Assembly (NCBI GenBank): GCA_003151295.1
Contig: PLXD01000327.1
Location: 1-6,088, forward strand
Direction: 5' to 3'
DNA: 6,088 nucleotides
DNA from: Chitinophagaceae bacterium
GTDB lineage: Bacteria > Bacteroidota > Bacteroidia > Chitinophagales > Chitinophagaceae
The number at the start of each line of letters is the position of its first letter. The first letter of the stretch is position 1. The notes below the pieces were generated by a model. That model was given only the letters and a program-made list of their open reading frames with translations, did not search any database and was not told the origin of the DNA. Both the position numbers and the translations under genes were made by a program. Of the stretch, positions 1 through 6,088 are shown piece after piece.

Positions 1-2212
1 GCAGGGTGGAGATCCCCATTTTGGAGAATACTTTCAGCAGGCCGTCGTTTACAGCTTTGATATAGTTCTTCTTCAACTGTTCGGCATCCTGGTCTGTGAT
101 CAGTTTATCCATGAGCTTCATGTCGCGGATGGTAGACAGTGCCAGGTAGGGGTTGATGGCGGTGGCTCCGAAGCCGATCAGGCAGGCGAAATGGTGCACT
201 TCCCATACGTCCCCGGCTTCTACGATGATACCGACCTGGCCGCGGAATCCTTTCCGGATCAGGTGATGGTGAACGGCGGAGGTAGCCAGCAGGGAGGGGA
301 TGGGGGCGTGGTCGGAATCGATGGCCCTGTCCGAGAGAACCAGCACTTCGAAACCGTCGTTCACGGCGTCTGCTGCATAGCGGCAGAGTCTGTCGAGTCC
401 TGCCTGTAGGGACCCGGGTTTCCCGTCGGCCCTGAAATAGGTCTGGAGGGTCTTGGCCTGGAAGACGCCGGTATCGATACTCCTGATCTTTTCCAGTTCA
501 TGATTGTTCAGCACAGGATGTTTCAGGGCTACGCTATGACAGGCGAGCGGATCTTCTTCCAGGAGATTGCTGTTGCCTCCGACAAAAGATGCCAGGGACA
601 TCACCAGGCGTTCGCGGATCGGATCGATCGGCGGAATGGAGACCTGGGCAAAGAGTTGTTTGAAATAGCTGCTGAGGTGTTGGGGTTGGTCGCTTAGCAC
701 GGCCAGGGGCACATCGCTTCCCATGGAGCCCAGCGGTTCTTTTCCGTCGATGGACATCGGGGCGATGATCATTTCCAGGTCCTCGGTAGAATAGCCGAAT
801 GCTTTCTGGTATTTGAAGATCTGGTCGTGTTCGAGATGGGTAAAGAGCACCCGGGGTTCAGGCAGTTCTTCCAGCCGGATCTTATATTTATTCAGCCATT
901 CTGCGTAGGGTTTCTGGGAGCAGATGGTCTTTTTCAGTTCTTCATCGCTGATGATCCGTTCCTGTTCGAGGTCTACTACGAACATTTTTCCGGGTTGCAG
1001 TCTTCCTTTCTCTTTGATCAGGGCCGGATCTACGGGCAGGGCGCCGGTCTCCGAGGCCATGATCACACGGTCGTCCGTGGTGACGCAGTAGCGGGAGGGG
1101 CGCAGGCCGTTACGGTCCAGGGTGGCGCCGATGATCCTGCCATCCGTGAAGCTGATAGAGGCCGGTCCGTCCCAGGGCTCCATGATCGAAGCATGAAATT
1201 CGTAGAAGGCTTTTTTCACGGGGTCCATCTGTTCATTGCCATCCCAGGCTTCCGGGATCAGCATCATCATGACATGGGGAAGGGACCGCCCGCAAAGGGT
1301 GAGCAGTTCTATGACATTGTCGATGCAGGCAGAGTCCGATTGTCCTGCAGTGACGATCGGCAGCAGCATGTCCATTTCTTCCTTGGTAAAATAGGGAGAG
1401 GTAAGTCCTTTTTCACCGGTCTTAAGCCAGTTCAGATTGCCTTGCAATGTGTTGATCTCTCCGTTATGGGCGATATAGCGGAAGGGCTGCGCCAGTTTCC
1501 AGGAGGGGAAGGTATTGGTAGCAAAGCGGGAATGTATCAGTCCGAAGGCCGAGACGATCCTCTTGTTGCTGAGGTCCGGAAAATAATGCCTGACCTGTCC
1601 GCTGGTCAGTTGACCTTTATAGACGACGGTCTTATAAGAGAGGGAGGCGACATAAAAGCCGATCGCGTCCTTTTTGATCGTGTTATCGATGGTGTGGCTT
1701 GCGTAGTTGCGCAGCAGGAAAAGCTTTCTTTCGAAGTCGTCGGGGTCTGTGATATGATCGGGGCAGGCTATGAAGACCTGTTCCATATCCGGTTCTACGG
1801 AAAGGGCTGTAGGTCCGATCTGATCGGGGTTCACGGGTACCTTGCGATAGCCGAGGATTTCGAGTCCGAGTTTTTCCGCGGAGCGGTTGAAAATATCGCG
1901 GCATTCCTCCTTGAGTTGGATGTCCCTGGGGAAGAAGAGCATACCGACGCCATATTTTCCATAGGCGGGAAGGTGAATGCCCAGCTTGACACATTCGTCA
2001 AAAAAGAACTCATGGGGAGTCTGGATCATGATCCCGGCACCATCTCCCGTATTACTCTCGCAGCCGCAGGCCCCGCGATGTTCCATGTTTTCCAGGATCG
2101 TTAATGCGTCGGAAACGATCTGGTGAGATTTGTTGCTCTTGATATTAGCGACAAAGCCAATACCGCAGGCATCACGTTCGAACTCCGGGGCGTATAAACC
2201 TTTGATTGCCAT
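1..2212 (-). CDS. gltB: Glutamate synthase (GOGAT) large subunit, N-terminal half, cut by the left window edge
   Basis: The enzyme makes two glutamates from glutamine and 2-oxoglutarate in the cytoplasm; the large subunit hydrolyses glutamine and channels ammonia to an FMN site. The ATG at 2212 gives 737 codons, all open, running off the window. The first residues read MAIKGLYAPEFERDACGIG. Cys16 fits the N-terminal nucleophile exposed after removal of a short propeptide. Type 2 glutamine amidotransferase signatures follow: HRGACGC with NTGDGAG (about residues 45-60), RFATNTFPSW (from 229) and HNGEINTLQGN (from 249). This domain ends near 430. The central domain begins near 460 and includes GKEPLGSMGSD (about 485), IDPIRE (about 530) and GDVWEVHHFA (about 665). 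Family members have about 1,500 residues, so the FMN domain, iron-sulfur cysteines and beta-helix domain lie beyond base 1. No Shine-Dalgarno site precedes the start, only an AT-rich leader. No frameshift is seen. Confidence 0.96.
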   Translation of the reverse strand, partial: MAIKGLYAPEFERDACGIGFVANIKSNKSHQIVSDALTILENMEHRGACGCESNTGDGAGIMIQTPHEFFFDECVKLGIHLPAYGKYGVGMLFFPRDIQLKEECRDIFNRSAEKLGLEILGYRKVPVNPDQIGPTALSVEPDMEQVFIACPDHITDPDDFERKLFLLRNYASHTIDNTIKKDAIGFYVASLSYKTVVYKGQLTSGQVRHYFPDLSNKRIVSAFGLIHSRFATNTFPSWKLAQPFRYIAHNGEINTLQGNLNWLKTGEKGLTSPYFTKEEMDMLLPIVTAGQSDSACIDNVIELLTLCGRSLPHVMMMLIPEAWDGNEQMDPVKKAFYEFHASIMEPWDGPASISFTDGRIIGATLDRNGLRPSRYCVTTDDRVIMASETGALPVDPALIKEKGRLQPGKMFVVDLEQERIISDEELKKTICSQKPYAEWLNKYKIRLEELPEPRVLFTHLEHDQIFKYQKAFGYSTEDLEMIIAPMSIDGKEPLGSMGSDVPLAVLSDQPQHLSSYFKQLFAQVSIPPIDPIRERLVMSLASFVGGNSNLLEEDPLACHSVALKHPVLNNHELEKIRSIDTGVFQAKTLQTYFRADGKPGSLQAGLDRLCRYAADAVNDGFEVLVLSDRAIDSDHAPIPSLLATSAVHHHLIRKGFRGQVGIIVEAGDVWEVHHFACLIGFGATAINPYLALSTIRDMKLMDKLITDQDAEQLKKNYIKAVNDGLLKVFSKMGISTL

Positions 2213-2381
2213 ATTCAAAAAATAGGTGATTAGAATTTTTTCAATGTTTATGTATAATCTTAGATATTATTCTAAGAAGAATAGTAGGCAATCGAATAAA
2301 ATTACAGAAAAAAAGATTATTAATGAATTTTTGTAACCCATTTTTTTCTCCACAAACCTTACCGGTGGCGGCTGTCCCCGC
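2213..2381 (-). promoter_or_regulatory. AT-rich ilvA-gltB intergenic region, probable gltB promoter and leader
   Basis: These 169 bases separate the ilvA stop from the gltB start. From about 2213 to 2350 the sequence is far richer in A and T than the flanking genes, as expected of a promoter region. The best match I find to the Bacteroidota -7 element (TAnnTTTG) is TAATTTTA on the minus strand at 2304-2297, 85 bases before the gltB ATG; it misses the final G and has no clear -33 TTTG partner, so the exact promoter is a guess. No intrinsic terminator is visible after ilvA: the GC-rich part at 2360-2381 is followed in transcription order by an A-run, not a T-run. Read-through from ilvA into gltB is therefore possible. 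Confidence 0.4.
2258..2277. repeat. Perfect inverted repeat (dyad) in the gltB leader
   Basis: TCTTAGA, six bases (TATTAT), then TCTAAGA: two perfectly complementary 7-base arms. The dyad ends 45 bases before the gltB start codon. It could be a DNA operator for a dimeric regulator or a weak AU-rich hairpin in the 5' leader. There is no T-run placed to make it a terminator for gltB-direction transcription. Which role it has, if any, cannot be decided from one sequence; AT-rich DNA yields short dyads by chance. Confidence 0.5.
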
Positions 2382-3653
2382 CTAAACCAGGTAGCCGAAC
2401 AGGTCATCATTCTTATTCAGTTCGGTATAATGGATATTATACCGGTCCATATTTCCGATCAATATTTTATAGTCTTCTTTGGCGCTTAATTCTATGCCTA
2501 CCAGGGCGGGTCCTGTTTCCTTATTATGTTTCTGCATGTATTCGAACCGGGTAATATCGTCTTCGGGTCCGAGTACATGGTTGACGAACTCTTTCAGGGC
2601 GCCTGGACGTTGGGCGAAGCGGATCATGAAATAGTGTTTCAGGCCTTCGTACTGCAGGGAGCGTTCCTTGATCTCCTGCATCCGGTCGATATCGTTATTG
2701 CCACCGCTGACGATACAGACAACGGTTTTCCCTTTTATCGAGGCGGCGAAGTCGTCCAGGGCAGCGATAGACAGGGCTCCGGCCGGTTCGACTACAATCG
2801 CGTCTTCATTATACAATTGCAGGATCGTGGTGCAGACCTTTCCTTCGGGCACGAGGTGTATGGAGTCCAGCACTTCCCTGCAGATCTGGAAGGTGAGGTC
2901 GCCTACTCTTTTGACCGAGGCTCCGTCTACGAATCTTTCGATATTTTCCAGGGTGACGGGGTGGCCGGCTTTGAAGGCTTCGAACATGGAGGGGGCTCCT
3001 TCGGGTTCTACGCCTATTATTTTTGTTTTCGGGGAGTAGGTCTTGAAATAGGAACCTATGCCGGAGGCGCATCCGCCGCCGCCTACCGGGACGAAGAGCC
3101 AGTCAATGGGGTCACCTATTTCCAGGACGGGATCTTCCAGGATCTCGACGGCTACTGTGCCTTGTCCTTCGATGATCCTGGGATGATCGAAGGGGGGGAT
3201 GAAGGTCATGCGGTTCTCTTCGGTAAATTGCCTGGCTGCGACGGCGCAGTCGTCGAAGGTATCGCCAATAAGCCGGATCTCGACATTGCCTTCCCCGAAC
3301 ATTTTTGTCTGGTTCACTTTTTGTTTGGGGGTGATGATGGGCATGAATACGACCCCTTTCACTCCCAGTTTCCTGCAGGAATAGGCGAATCCCTGCGCAT
3401 GATTGCCTGCGCTAGCGCACACCACGCCCTGTTGCAATTGTTCAGCGGGCAGGCTGATCATCATGTTATAGGCCCCTCTTAATTTATAAGAGCGAACTAC
3501 CTGCAGGTCTTCTCTTTTCAGGAAGATCCGGCAGTCATATTTACGGGAAAGGTTGTGATTCAAGGTCAGGGGTGTCCTTATCACGACTTTTTTCAGCCGT
3601 TCCGCCGCTTTGTGGAATTCGAGTAAAGGACTTGTATGTGTTTTTGCGTTCAT
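2382..3653 (-). CDS. ilvA: Threonine ammonia-lyase (threonine dehydratase), short form with one C-terminal ACT-like domain
   Basis: This cytoplasmic PLP enzyme deaminates threonine to 2-oxobutanoate and ammonia, the committed step to isoleucine. The ATG at 3653 gives 423 residues. An in-frame TTG at 3710 would add 19 residues, but ATG is preferred because homology-like sequence begins after it and AGGA sits 12 bases upstream. The fold type II PLP domain covers about residues 10-320: Lys57 in SYKLRGA is the expected Schiff-base lysine, SAGNHAQG (81-88) and the glycine loop VGGGGCASG (190-198) bind the cofactor, and VSGGNND closes the domain. Residues 335-423 form a single regulatory ACT-like domain (HYFMIRFAQRPGALKEF), unlike the two in the longer E. 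coli enzyme. That suits a biosynthetic, probably isoleucine-sensitive enzyme; sensitivity is inferred. It follows ilvC after 158 bases and is probably cotranscribed with it. Confidence 0.96.
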   Translation of the reverse strand: MNAKTHTSPLLEFHKAAERLKKVVIRTPLTLNHNLSRKYDCRIFLKREDLQVVRSYKLRGAYNMMISLPAEQLQQGVVCASAGNHAQGFAYSCRKLGVKGVVFMPIITPKQKVNQTKMFGEGNVEIRLIGDTFDDCAVAARQFTEENRMTFIPPFDHPRIIEGQGTVAVEILEDPVLEIGDPIDWLFVPVGGGGCASGIGSYFKTYSPKTKIIGVEPEGAPSMFEAFKAGHPVTLENIERFVDGASVKRVGDLTFQICREVLDSIHLVPEGKVCTTILQLYNEDAIVVEPAGALSIAALDDFAASIKGKTVVCIVSGGNNDIDRMQEIKERSLQYEGLKHYFMIRFAQRPGALKEFVNHVLGPEDDITRFEYMQKHNKETGPALVGIELSAKEDYKILIGNMDRYNIHYTELNKNDDLFGYLV

Positions 3654-3663
3654 ATTGCTATTT

Positions 3664-3722
3664 TTTCCTGCGGGATTGCGGAGCAAGCCAATGCTGGTTT
3701 TGCCCCGCAATCTTTTAGGAAA
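3664..3722 (-). promoter_or_regulatory. Long imperfect hairpin in the mRNA just upstream of ilvA, overlapping its AGGA site
   Basis: In the minus-strand transcript, GATTGCGG (3712-3705) pairs perfectly with CCGCAATC (3681-3674). Inside, after a 1x1 mismatch, GCAA (3703-3700) pairs with TTGC (3686-3683), and CCA (3697-3695) pairs with TGG (3690-3688) around a four-base loop. Outside, across a symmetric 4x4 internal loop, TTTCCT (3722-3717) pairs with AGGAAA (3669-3664). That outer 3' arm holds the only Shine-Dalgarno-like AGGA before the ilvA ATG at 3653. No U-run follows, so it is not a standard terminator. It may modulate ilvA translation, or act as a processing or stability element between ilvC and ilvA. 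The pairing is directly visible; the role is inferred. Confidence 0.55.
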
Positions 3723-3724
3723 TA

Positions 3725-3757
3725 TTAAGTCGACCTCTTCAATCCGGTTTCCCTCAT
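3725..3757 (-). other. Possible 10-residue leader ORF before the ilvA hairpin
   Basis: ATG at 3757 starts a frame of ten codons (MRETGLKRST) ending with TAA at 3725, two bases before the hairpin described at 3664-3722. Its place, between ilvC and a structure that could cover the ilvA ribosome site, resembles a leader peptide arrangement. It has two threonine codons and one leucine codon but no run of a regulatory amino acid, and no Shine-Dalgarno site. An ORF this short is expected by chance in 158 bases, so this is only a candidate. Confidence 0.12.
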
Positions 3758-3780
3758 TATTACAGTTGACGCTCTATTAT

Positions 3781-3805
3781 GTTCGATCCGAAAGGTTCGA
3801 TCCGA
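3781..3805. repeat. Tandem 11-base direct repeat just after ilvC
   Basis: GTTCGATCCGA occurs at 3781-3791 and again at 3795-3805, separated by three bases (period 14). The second copy runs into an 8-base palindrome, CCGATCGG (3803-3810), which abuts the ilvC stop codon. Two identical short sites in tandem could be binding half-sites or the product of local duplication. The transcript here has no U-run, so it does not look like an ilvC terminator. Confidence 0.5.
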
Positions 3806-3811
3806 TCGGGC

Positions 3812-4900
3812 TCAGGCTAAGGTTTCTTTCTTGCCAGCTACTGCGTCGGCCGGCTTTTGATTTTCCGGGCGGAGGCCTCTGACGGTTTTGCCTGTCTGCC
3901 ACATTTCGCTTTCGCGCAATTCTTTCAGTTCGGCGTCCAGTTTTTCGCGGTAATCGACCTGGCTATTGGAATCGATGGAGCGCTGGGATTCTTTACCGGC
4001 GGCAACGCTTTCATACAGTTCGGTGAAGACCGGCAGGGTAGCGTCGCGGAATTTCTTCCACCAGTCGAGGGCTCCGCGCTGAGCGGTTGTGGAGCAGTTG
4101 GCATACATCCAATCCATTCCGTTCTCTGCTACCAGTGGCATGAGGGATTGGGTGAGTTCCTCTACCGTCTCATTGAAAGCTTCGGAAGGGGTATGGCCTT
4201 TTTTCCGCAGCACTTCGTACTGGGCTGCGAAGATACCTTGTATGGCTCCCATCAGGGTGCCTCTTTCGCCTGTCAGATCACTGTATACTACTTTCCGGAA
4301 ATCCGTTTCGAACAGGTAGCCGCTGCCTACGGCGATGCCCAAGGCCACGACCCTGTCTTTTGCTTTGCCGGTCGCATCCTGAAAGATCGCATAGCTGCTG
4401 TTCAGCCCGCGGCCCTGGAGGAACATCCTGCGCAGGGAGGTGCCGGATCCTTTGGGAGCCACCAGGAAAACATCCACGTCTGCGGGGGGGATGATGCCGG
4501 TCTGTTCTTTGAAGGTGATACCGAAGCCATGGGAGAAATACAGGGCTTTCCCTTTGGTCAGGTGTTTTTTAACGGTCGGCCACAATTGAATCTGTGCCGC
4601 GTCGCTCAGCAAATAGCAGATGATGGTGCCTTTTTCGAGGGCTTCTTCTATATCGAATAGAGTCTTACCGGGTACGAAACCGTCGCGGACGGCTTTATCC
4701 CAGGACTTGGAATTCTTGCGTTGACCAACGATCACGTTGATGCCGTTGTCTTTCTGGTTCAGCGCCTGGCCGGGGCCCTGCACGCCGTAGCCGATGACGG
4801 CTACCACTTCATTTTTCAATACCTGTTGTGCTTTGGCCAGGGGAAATTCTTCGCGGGTTACTACATTTTCCTCTACGCCGCCGAAATTTAATTTTGCCAT
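3812..4900 (-). CDS. ilvC: Ketol-acid reductoisomerase, class I, probably NADPH-dependent
   Basis: The enzyme converts acetolactate or acetohydroxybutyrate to the dihydroxy acid by Mg-dependent alkyl migration and NAD(P)H reduction, the second common step of valine and isoleucine synthesis. The product has 362 residues. The N-terminal Rossmann domain carries GYGVQGPGQALN (37-48) and the cofactor loop GQRKNSKSW (59-67), whose Arg and Ser residues suggest NADPH. SHGFGITF (123-130) supplies the active-site His124, and APKGSGTSLR (148-157) follows. The C-terminal helical domain shows the metal pair Asp208 and Glu212 in SDLTGERGTL, Glu244 and Glu248 in NETVEE, and Ser270 in CSTTAQ, matching the class I layout of one knotted domain rather than the longer class II form. 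The last 14 residues after RGLRPENQ look like a loose Ala/Lys tail. The ATG at 4900 lies 30 bases after the ilvN stop in an A/T-rich spacer without a Shine-Dalgarno site. Confidence 0.96.
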   Translation of the reverse strand: MAKLNFGGVEENVVTREEFPLAKAQQVLKNEVVAVIGYGVQGPGQALNQKDNGINVIVGQRKNSKSWDKAVRDGFVPGKTLFDIEEALEKGTIICYLLSDAAQIQLWPTVKKHLTKGKALYFSHGFGITFKEQTGIIPPADVDVFLVAPKGSGTSLRRMFLQGRGLNSSYAIFQDATGKAKDRVVALGIAVGSGYLFETDFRKVVYSDLTGERGTLMGAIQGIFAAQYEVLRKKGHTPSEAFNETVEELTQSLMPLVAENGMDWMYANCSTTAQRGALDWWKKFRDATLPVFTELYESVAAGKESQRSIDSNSQVDYREKLDAELKELRESEMWQTGKTVRGLRPENQKPADAVAGKKETLA

Positions 4901-4930
4901 GATTATCTGTTTATTGGTTTGTTTAAAAAT

Positions 4931-5527
4931 TTACATCGTGAAGACCTCATCCTGCTTATCCAGGAATTCGTTTTCTACCACTTCTTCGCTGGGTTCCGTC
5001 ATTTCGAATTCTTTTAATTTCTCATGGAAGCTATTGCTGCCTTTTATGATGGCTACTCTTGCGCTGCGAACGAATTCGATGAGGCCAAAAGGTTCCAGCA
5101 CTTCGACGAGCCGGTCCGTCTCTTCGCGTTGACCGGTCGTTTCGAATACCGTATAATCCTTCCTGATCACGACGGCCCTGGCGCCGTATTCCCGAAGGAG
5201 CCTTTCCACCTTCACTTTTTCGGCGATCTCATCGGTAGGTACCTTGTACAGGGCCATTTCCTGCCAGATGATCTCCTCATTGGTGTTATAGTAGACCTTG
5301 ATGATCTCCACCTGTTTTTCGATCTGGCGGGATAGTTTCCTCACCACCTCTTCCGTCTCGTTGATCACGATGGTAAAGCGGTGGATACCTTCCACTTCGG
5401 AAGGGGAGGTGTTGAGGCTCTCGATATTGATCTTACGGCGGGAGAAAATGATGGCGATCCGGTTAAGGAGTCCGATCTGATTCTCTGTGTATACCGTGAT
5501 GGTGTATTCCTGTTTATTGGCGCTCAT
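4931..5527 (-). CDS. ilvN: Acetolactate synthase small (regulatory) subunit
   Basis: This 198-residue protein binds the catalytic subunit IlvB, raises its activity and normally confers feedback inhibition by valine. An ACT domain spans about residues 8-80: ENQIGLLNRIAIIFSRRKIN followed by IESLNTSPSE. Asn16, Gly19 and Asn34 fall where E. coli IlvH has residues implicated in valine binding, so feedback sensitivity is plausible but inferred. Residues about 85-165 form the C-terminal small-subunit domain, ending in FVRSARVAIIKG. About 30 extra, strongly acidic residues follow (from 168), making it longer than the 163-residue E. coli IlvH. The ATG at 5527 is the first good start; no Shine-Dalgarno site precedes it, which is ordinary for Bacteroidota. 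It is in the ilv operon but separated from ilvB by 252 bases holding a methyltransferase-like remnant. Confidence 0.94.
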   Translation of the reverse strand: MSANKQEYTITVYTENQIGLLNRIAIIFSRRKINIESLNTSPSEVEGIHRFTIVINETEEVVRKLSRQIEKQVEIIKVYYNTNEEIIWQEMALYKVPTDEIAEKVKVERLLREYGARAVVIRKDYTVFETTGQREETDRLVEVLEPFGLIEFVRSARVAIIKGSNSFHEKLKEFEMTEPSEEVVENEFLDKQDEVFTM

Positions 5528-5550
5528 ATCGCTTTGATTTTAATATTTTA

Positions 5551-5778
5551 TTATTCTTTGACCGCAAGTACCCTCAATCTTTTATAATCACCATACCATT
5601 TATGGTTGCGGTAATTGACCGGTCTTACGGATTCCTGTATCTCTTCCAGGAGTTGGGGAATGGCTGTTTCCGGGATGTTCGTGAAGAAAGCATTGCCGTA
5701 CATCCTGATCCAGTCCGTGATCCCGTTCTCCTGGTCCTGTAATTCTCCCAGGGAAGGGAACCCCTTGTTTTCTCTAGT
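5551..5778 (-). pseudogene. C-terminal remnant of a class I SAM-dependent methyltransferase, between ilvB and ilvN
   Basis: This frame is open from just after the ilvB stop to TAA at 5551 (75 codons plus stop). Its sequence includes NGITDWIRMYGNAFF, then a helical stretch (IPQLLEEIQESVRP), then KWYGDYKRLRVLAVKE. The pattern of a WI(R)M-type helix, an amphipathic helix and a final DY(K/R)RLR(V/I)-A-K strand is what I know from C-termini of small cytoplasmic methyltransferases; this is recall, not a search. The SAM-binding Rossmann part (GxGxG) is absent because the upstream DNA is intact ilvB in another frame. The only ATG in frame (5703) would give 50 residues, too little for catalysis. Most likely it is the leftover of a truncated gene. 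A translated 50-residue protein is the alternative. ilvN starts 23 bases after its stop. Confidence 0.6.
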
Positions 5779-5779
5779 T

Positions 5780-6088
5780 CTATTTAAGCCTGATCTCGCT
5801 CACGCTGCATCCCTGCGGGACCATCGGGAAAACGTTGTTCTCTTTGCCTACGAAGACTTCCAGCAGGTAAGAGCCATCGTGATCCAGCATGGTTTTTAAA
5901 GCACTTTTCAGGCCTTCCCTTTGTTCGATGCTTTGTCCGGCGATGTCATAGCTTTTGGCCAGCATGACAAAATCCGGGCTGGCGATGTCCACGAAGGAAT
6001 AGCGTTTGTCATTGAAGAGCTGCTGCCATTGGCGGACCATCCCGAGGAAACGATTGTTCAGGATGATGATCTTGACATTCACTTCTGC
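5780..6088 (-). CDS. ilvB: Acetolactate synthase large (catalytic) subunit, C-terminal 102 residues, cut by the right window edge
   Basis: The TPP- and FAD-dependent enzyme condenses two pyruvates to acetolactate, or pyruvate with 2-oxobutanoate to acetohydroxybutyrate, the first common step of branched-chain amino acid synthesis. Only the end of the TPP-binding domain is present. VKIIILNNRFLGMVRQWQQL is diagnostic of the family: the Asn pair in LNN (visible residues 11-12) closes the TPP/Mg motif whose GDG half lies outside the window. The end, ENNVFPMVPQGCSVSEIRLK and TAG, matches the normal family terminus, so the C-terminus is complete. The GTG at 6082 is an internal codon, not a start. 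Its partner ilvN follows after 252 bases, an unusually wide gap for this pair. Confidence 0.95.
   Translation of the reverse strand, partial: AEVNVKIIILNNRFLGMVRQWQQLFNDKRYSFVDIASPDFVMLAKSYDIAGQSIEQREGLKSALKTMLDHDGSYLLEVFVGKENNVFPMVPQGCSVSEIRLK

Noticed and set aside
1683..1994. 103-residue minus-strand frame inside gltB
   Set aside because: It lies in a different frame within the gltB coding region; rich in Arg and Pro, typical of an out-of-frame translation.
827..2104. 425-residue plus-strand open frame opposite gltB
   Set aside because: It is antisense to an intact, motif-rich gltB frame, has no recognisable domains and is explained by the codon bias of the real gene.
2340..2381. Possible intrinsic terminator after ilvA
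   Set aside because: The GC-rich segment gives only a weak CCAC/GTGG stem, and in the ilvA direction it is followed by an A-run rather than a U-run.
2526..3482. 318-residue plus-strand open frame opposite ilvA
   Set aside because: Antisense shadow of ilvA; composition is rich in Phe, Gly and Asp with no family motif.
3654..3710. Upstream TTG start for ilvA adding 19 residues
   Set aside because: It would begin inside the 5' arm of the hairpin, has no ribosome site, and the extra residues do not resemble the family N-terminus; the ATG at 3653 is better.
3857..4660. 267-residue plus-strand open frame opposite ilvC
   Set aside because: Antisense shadow of ilvC, same reasoning; the minus frame has all the catalytic residues of the reductoisomerase.
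5780..6082. Separate small gene starting at GTG 6082
   Set aside because: The frame stays open to the window edge and the sequence is the C-terminal domain of IlvB, so the GTG is an internal valine codon.

Overview
The window looks chromosomal and comes from a member of the Bacteroidota. My best guess is Chitinophagaceae or a close relative, inferred from protein style, about 50% GC in genes, very AT-rich gaps and start codons mostly lacking Shine-Dalgarno sites; no marker gene here proves it. Every gene I can support lies on the minus strand, so transcription runs from high to low coordinates. Long plus-strand open frames are antisense shadows.

In transcription order: the C-terminal end of ilvB (acetolactate synthase large subunit, cut by the right edge); a short stretch that reads as the C-terminal tail of a class I SAM-dependent methyltransferase with no N-terminal part; ilvN (acetolactate synthase regulatory subunit); ilvC (ketol-acid reductoisomerase); a 158-base gap with a tandem repeat, a tiny possible leader ORF and a long imperfect hairpin; ilvA (threonine ammonia-lyase, short form); a 169-base AT-rich gap with a perfect dyad; and the N-terminal half of gltB (glutamate synthase large subunit, cut by the left edge).

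The genes form a metabolic unit. IlvA makes 2-oxobutanoate from threonine. IlvB/IlvN condense pyruvate with 2-oxobutanoate or with a second pyruvate. IlvC reduces and isomerises the products on the way to isoleucine, valine and leucine. GltB makes glutamate, the amino donor for the final transamination. The dehydratase (ilvD), the aminotransferase and the leu genes are not in the window.

I see no convincing new system, mobile element, CRISPR array or RNA gene. The points most worth a second look are the methyltransferase remnant between ilvB and ilvN, the hairpin whose outer stem could cover the purine-rich site before ilvA, and the dyad in the gltB leader.
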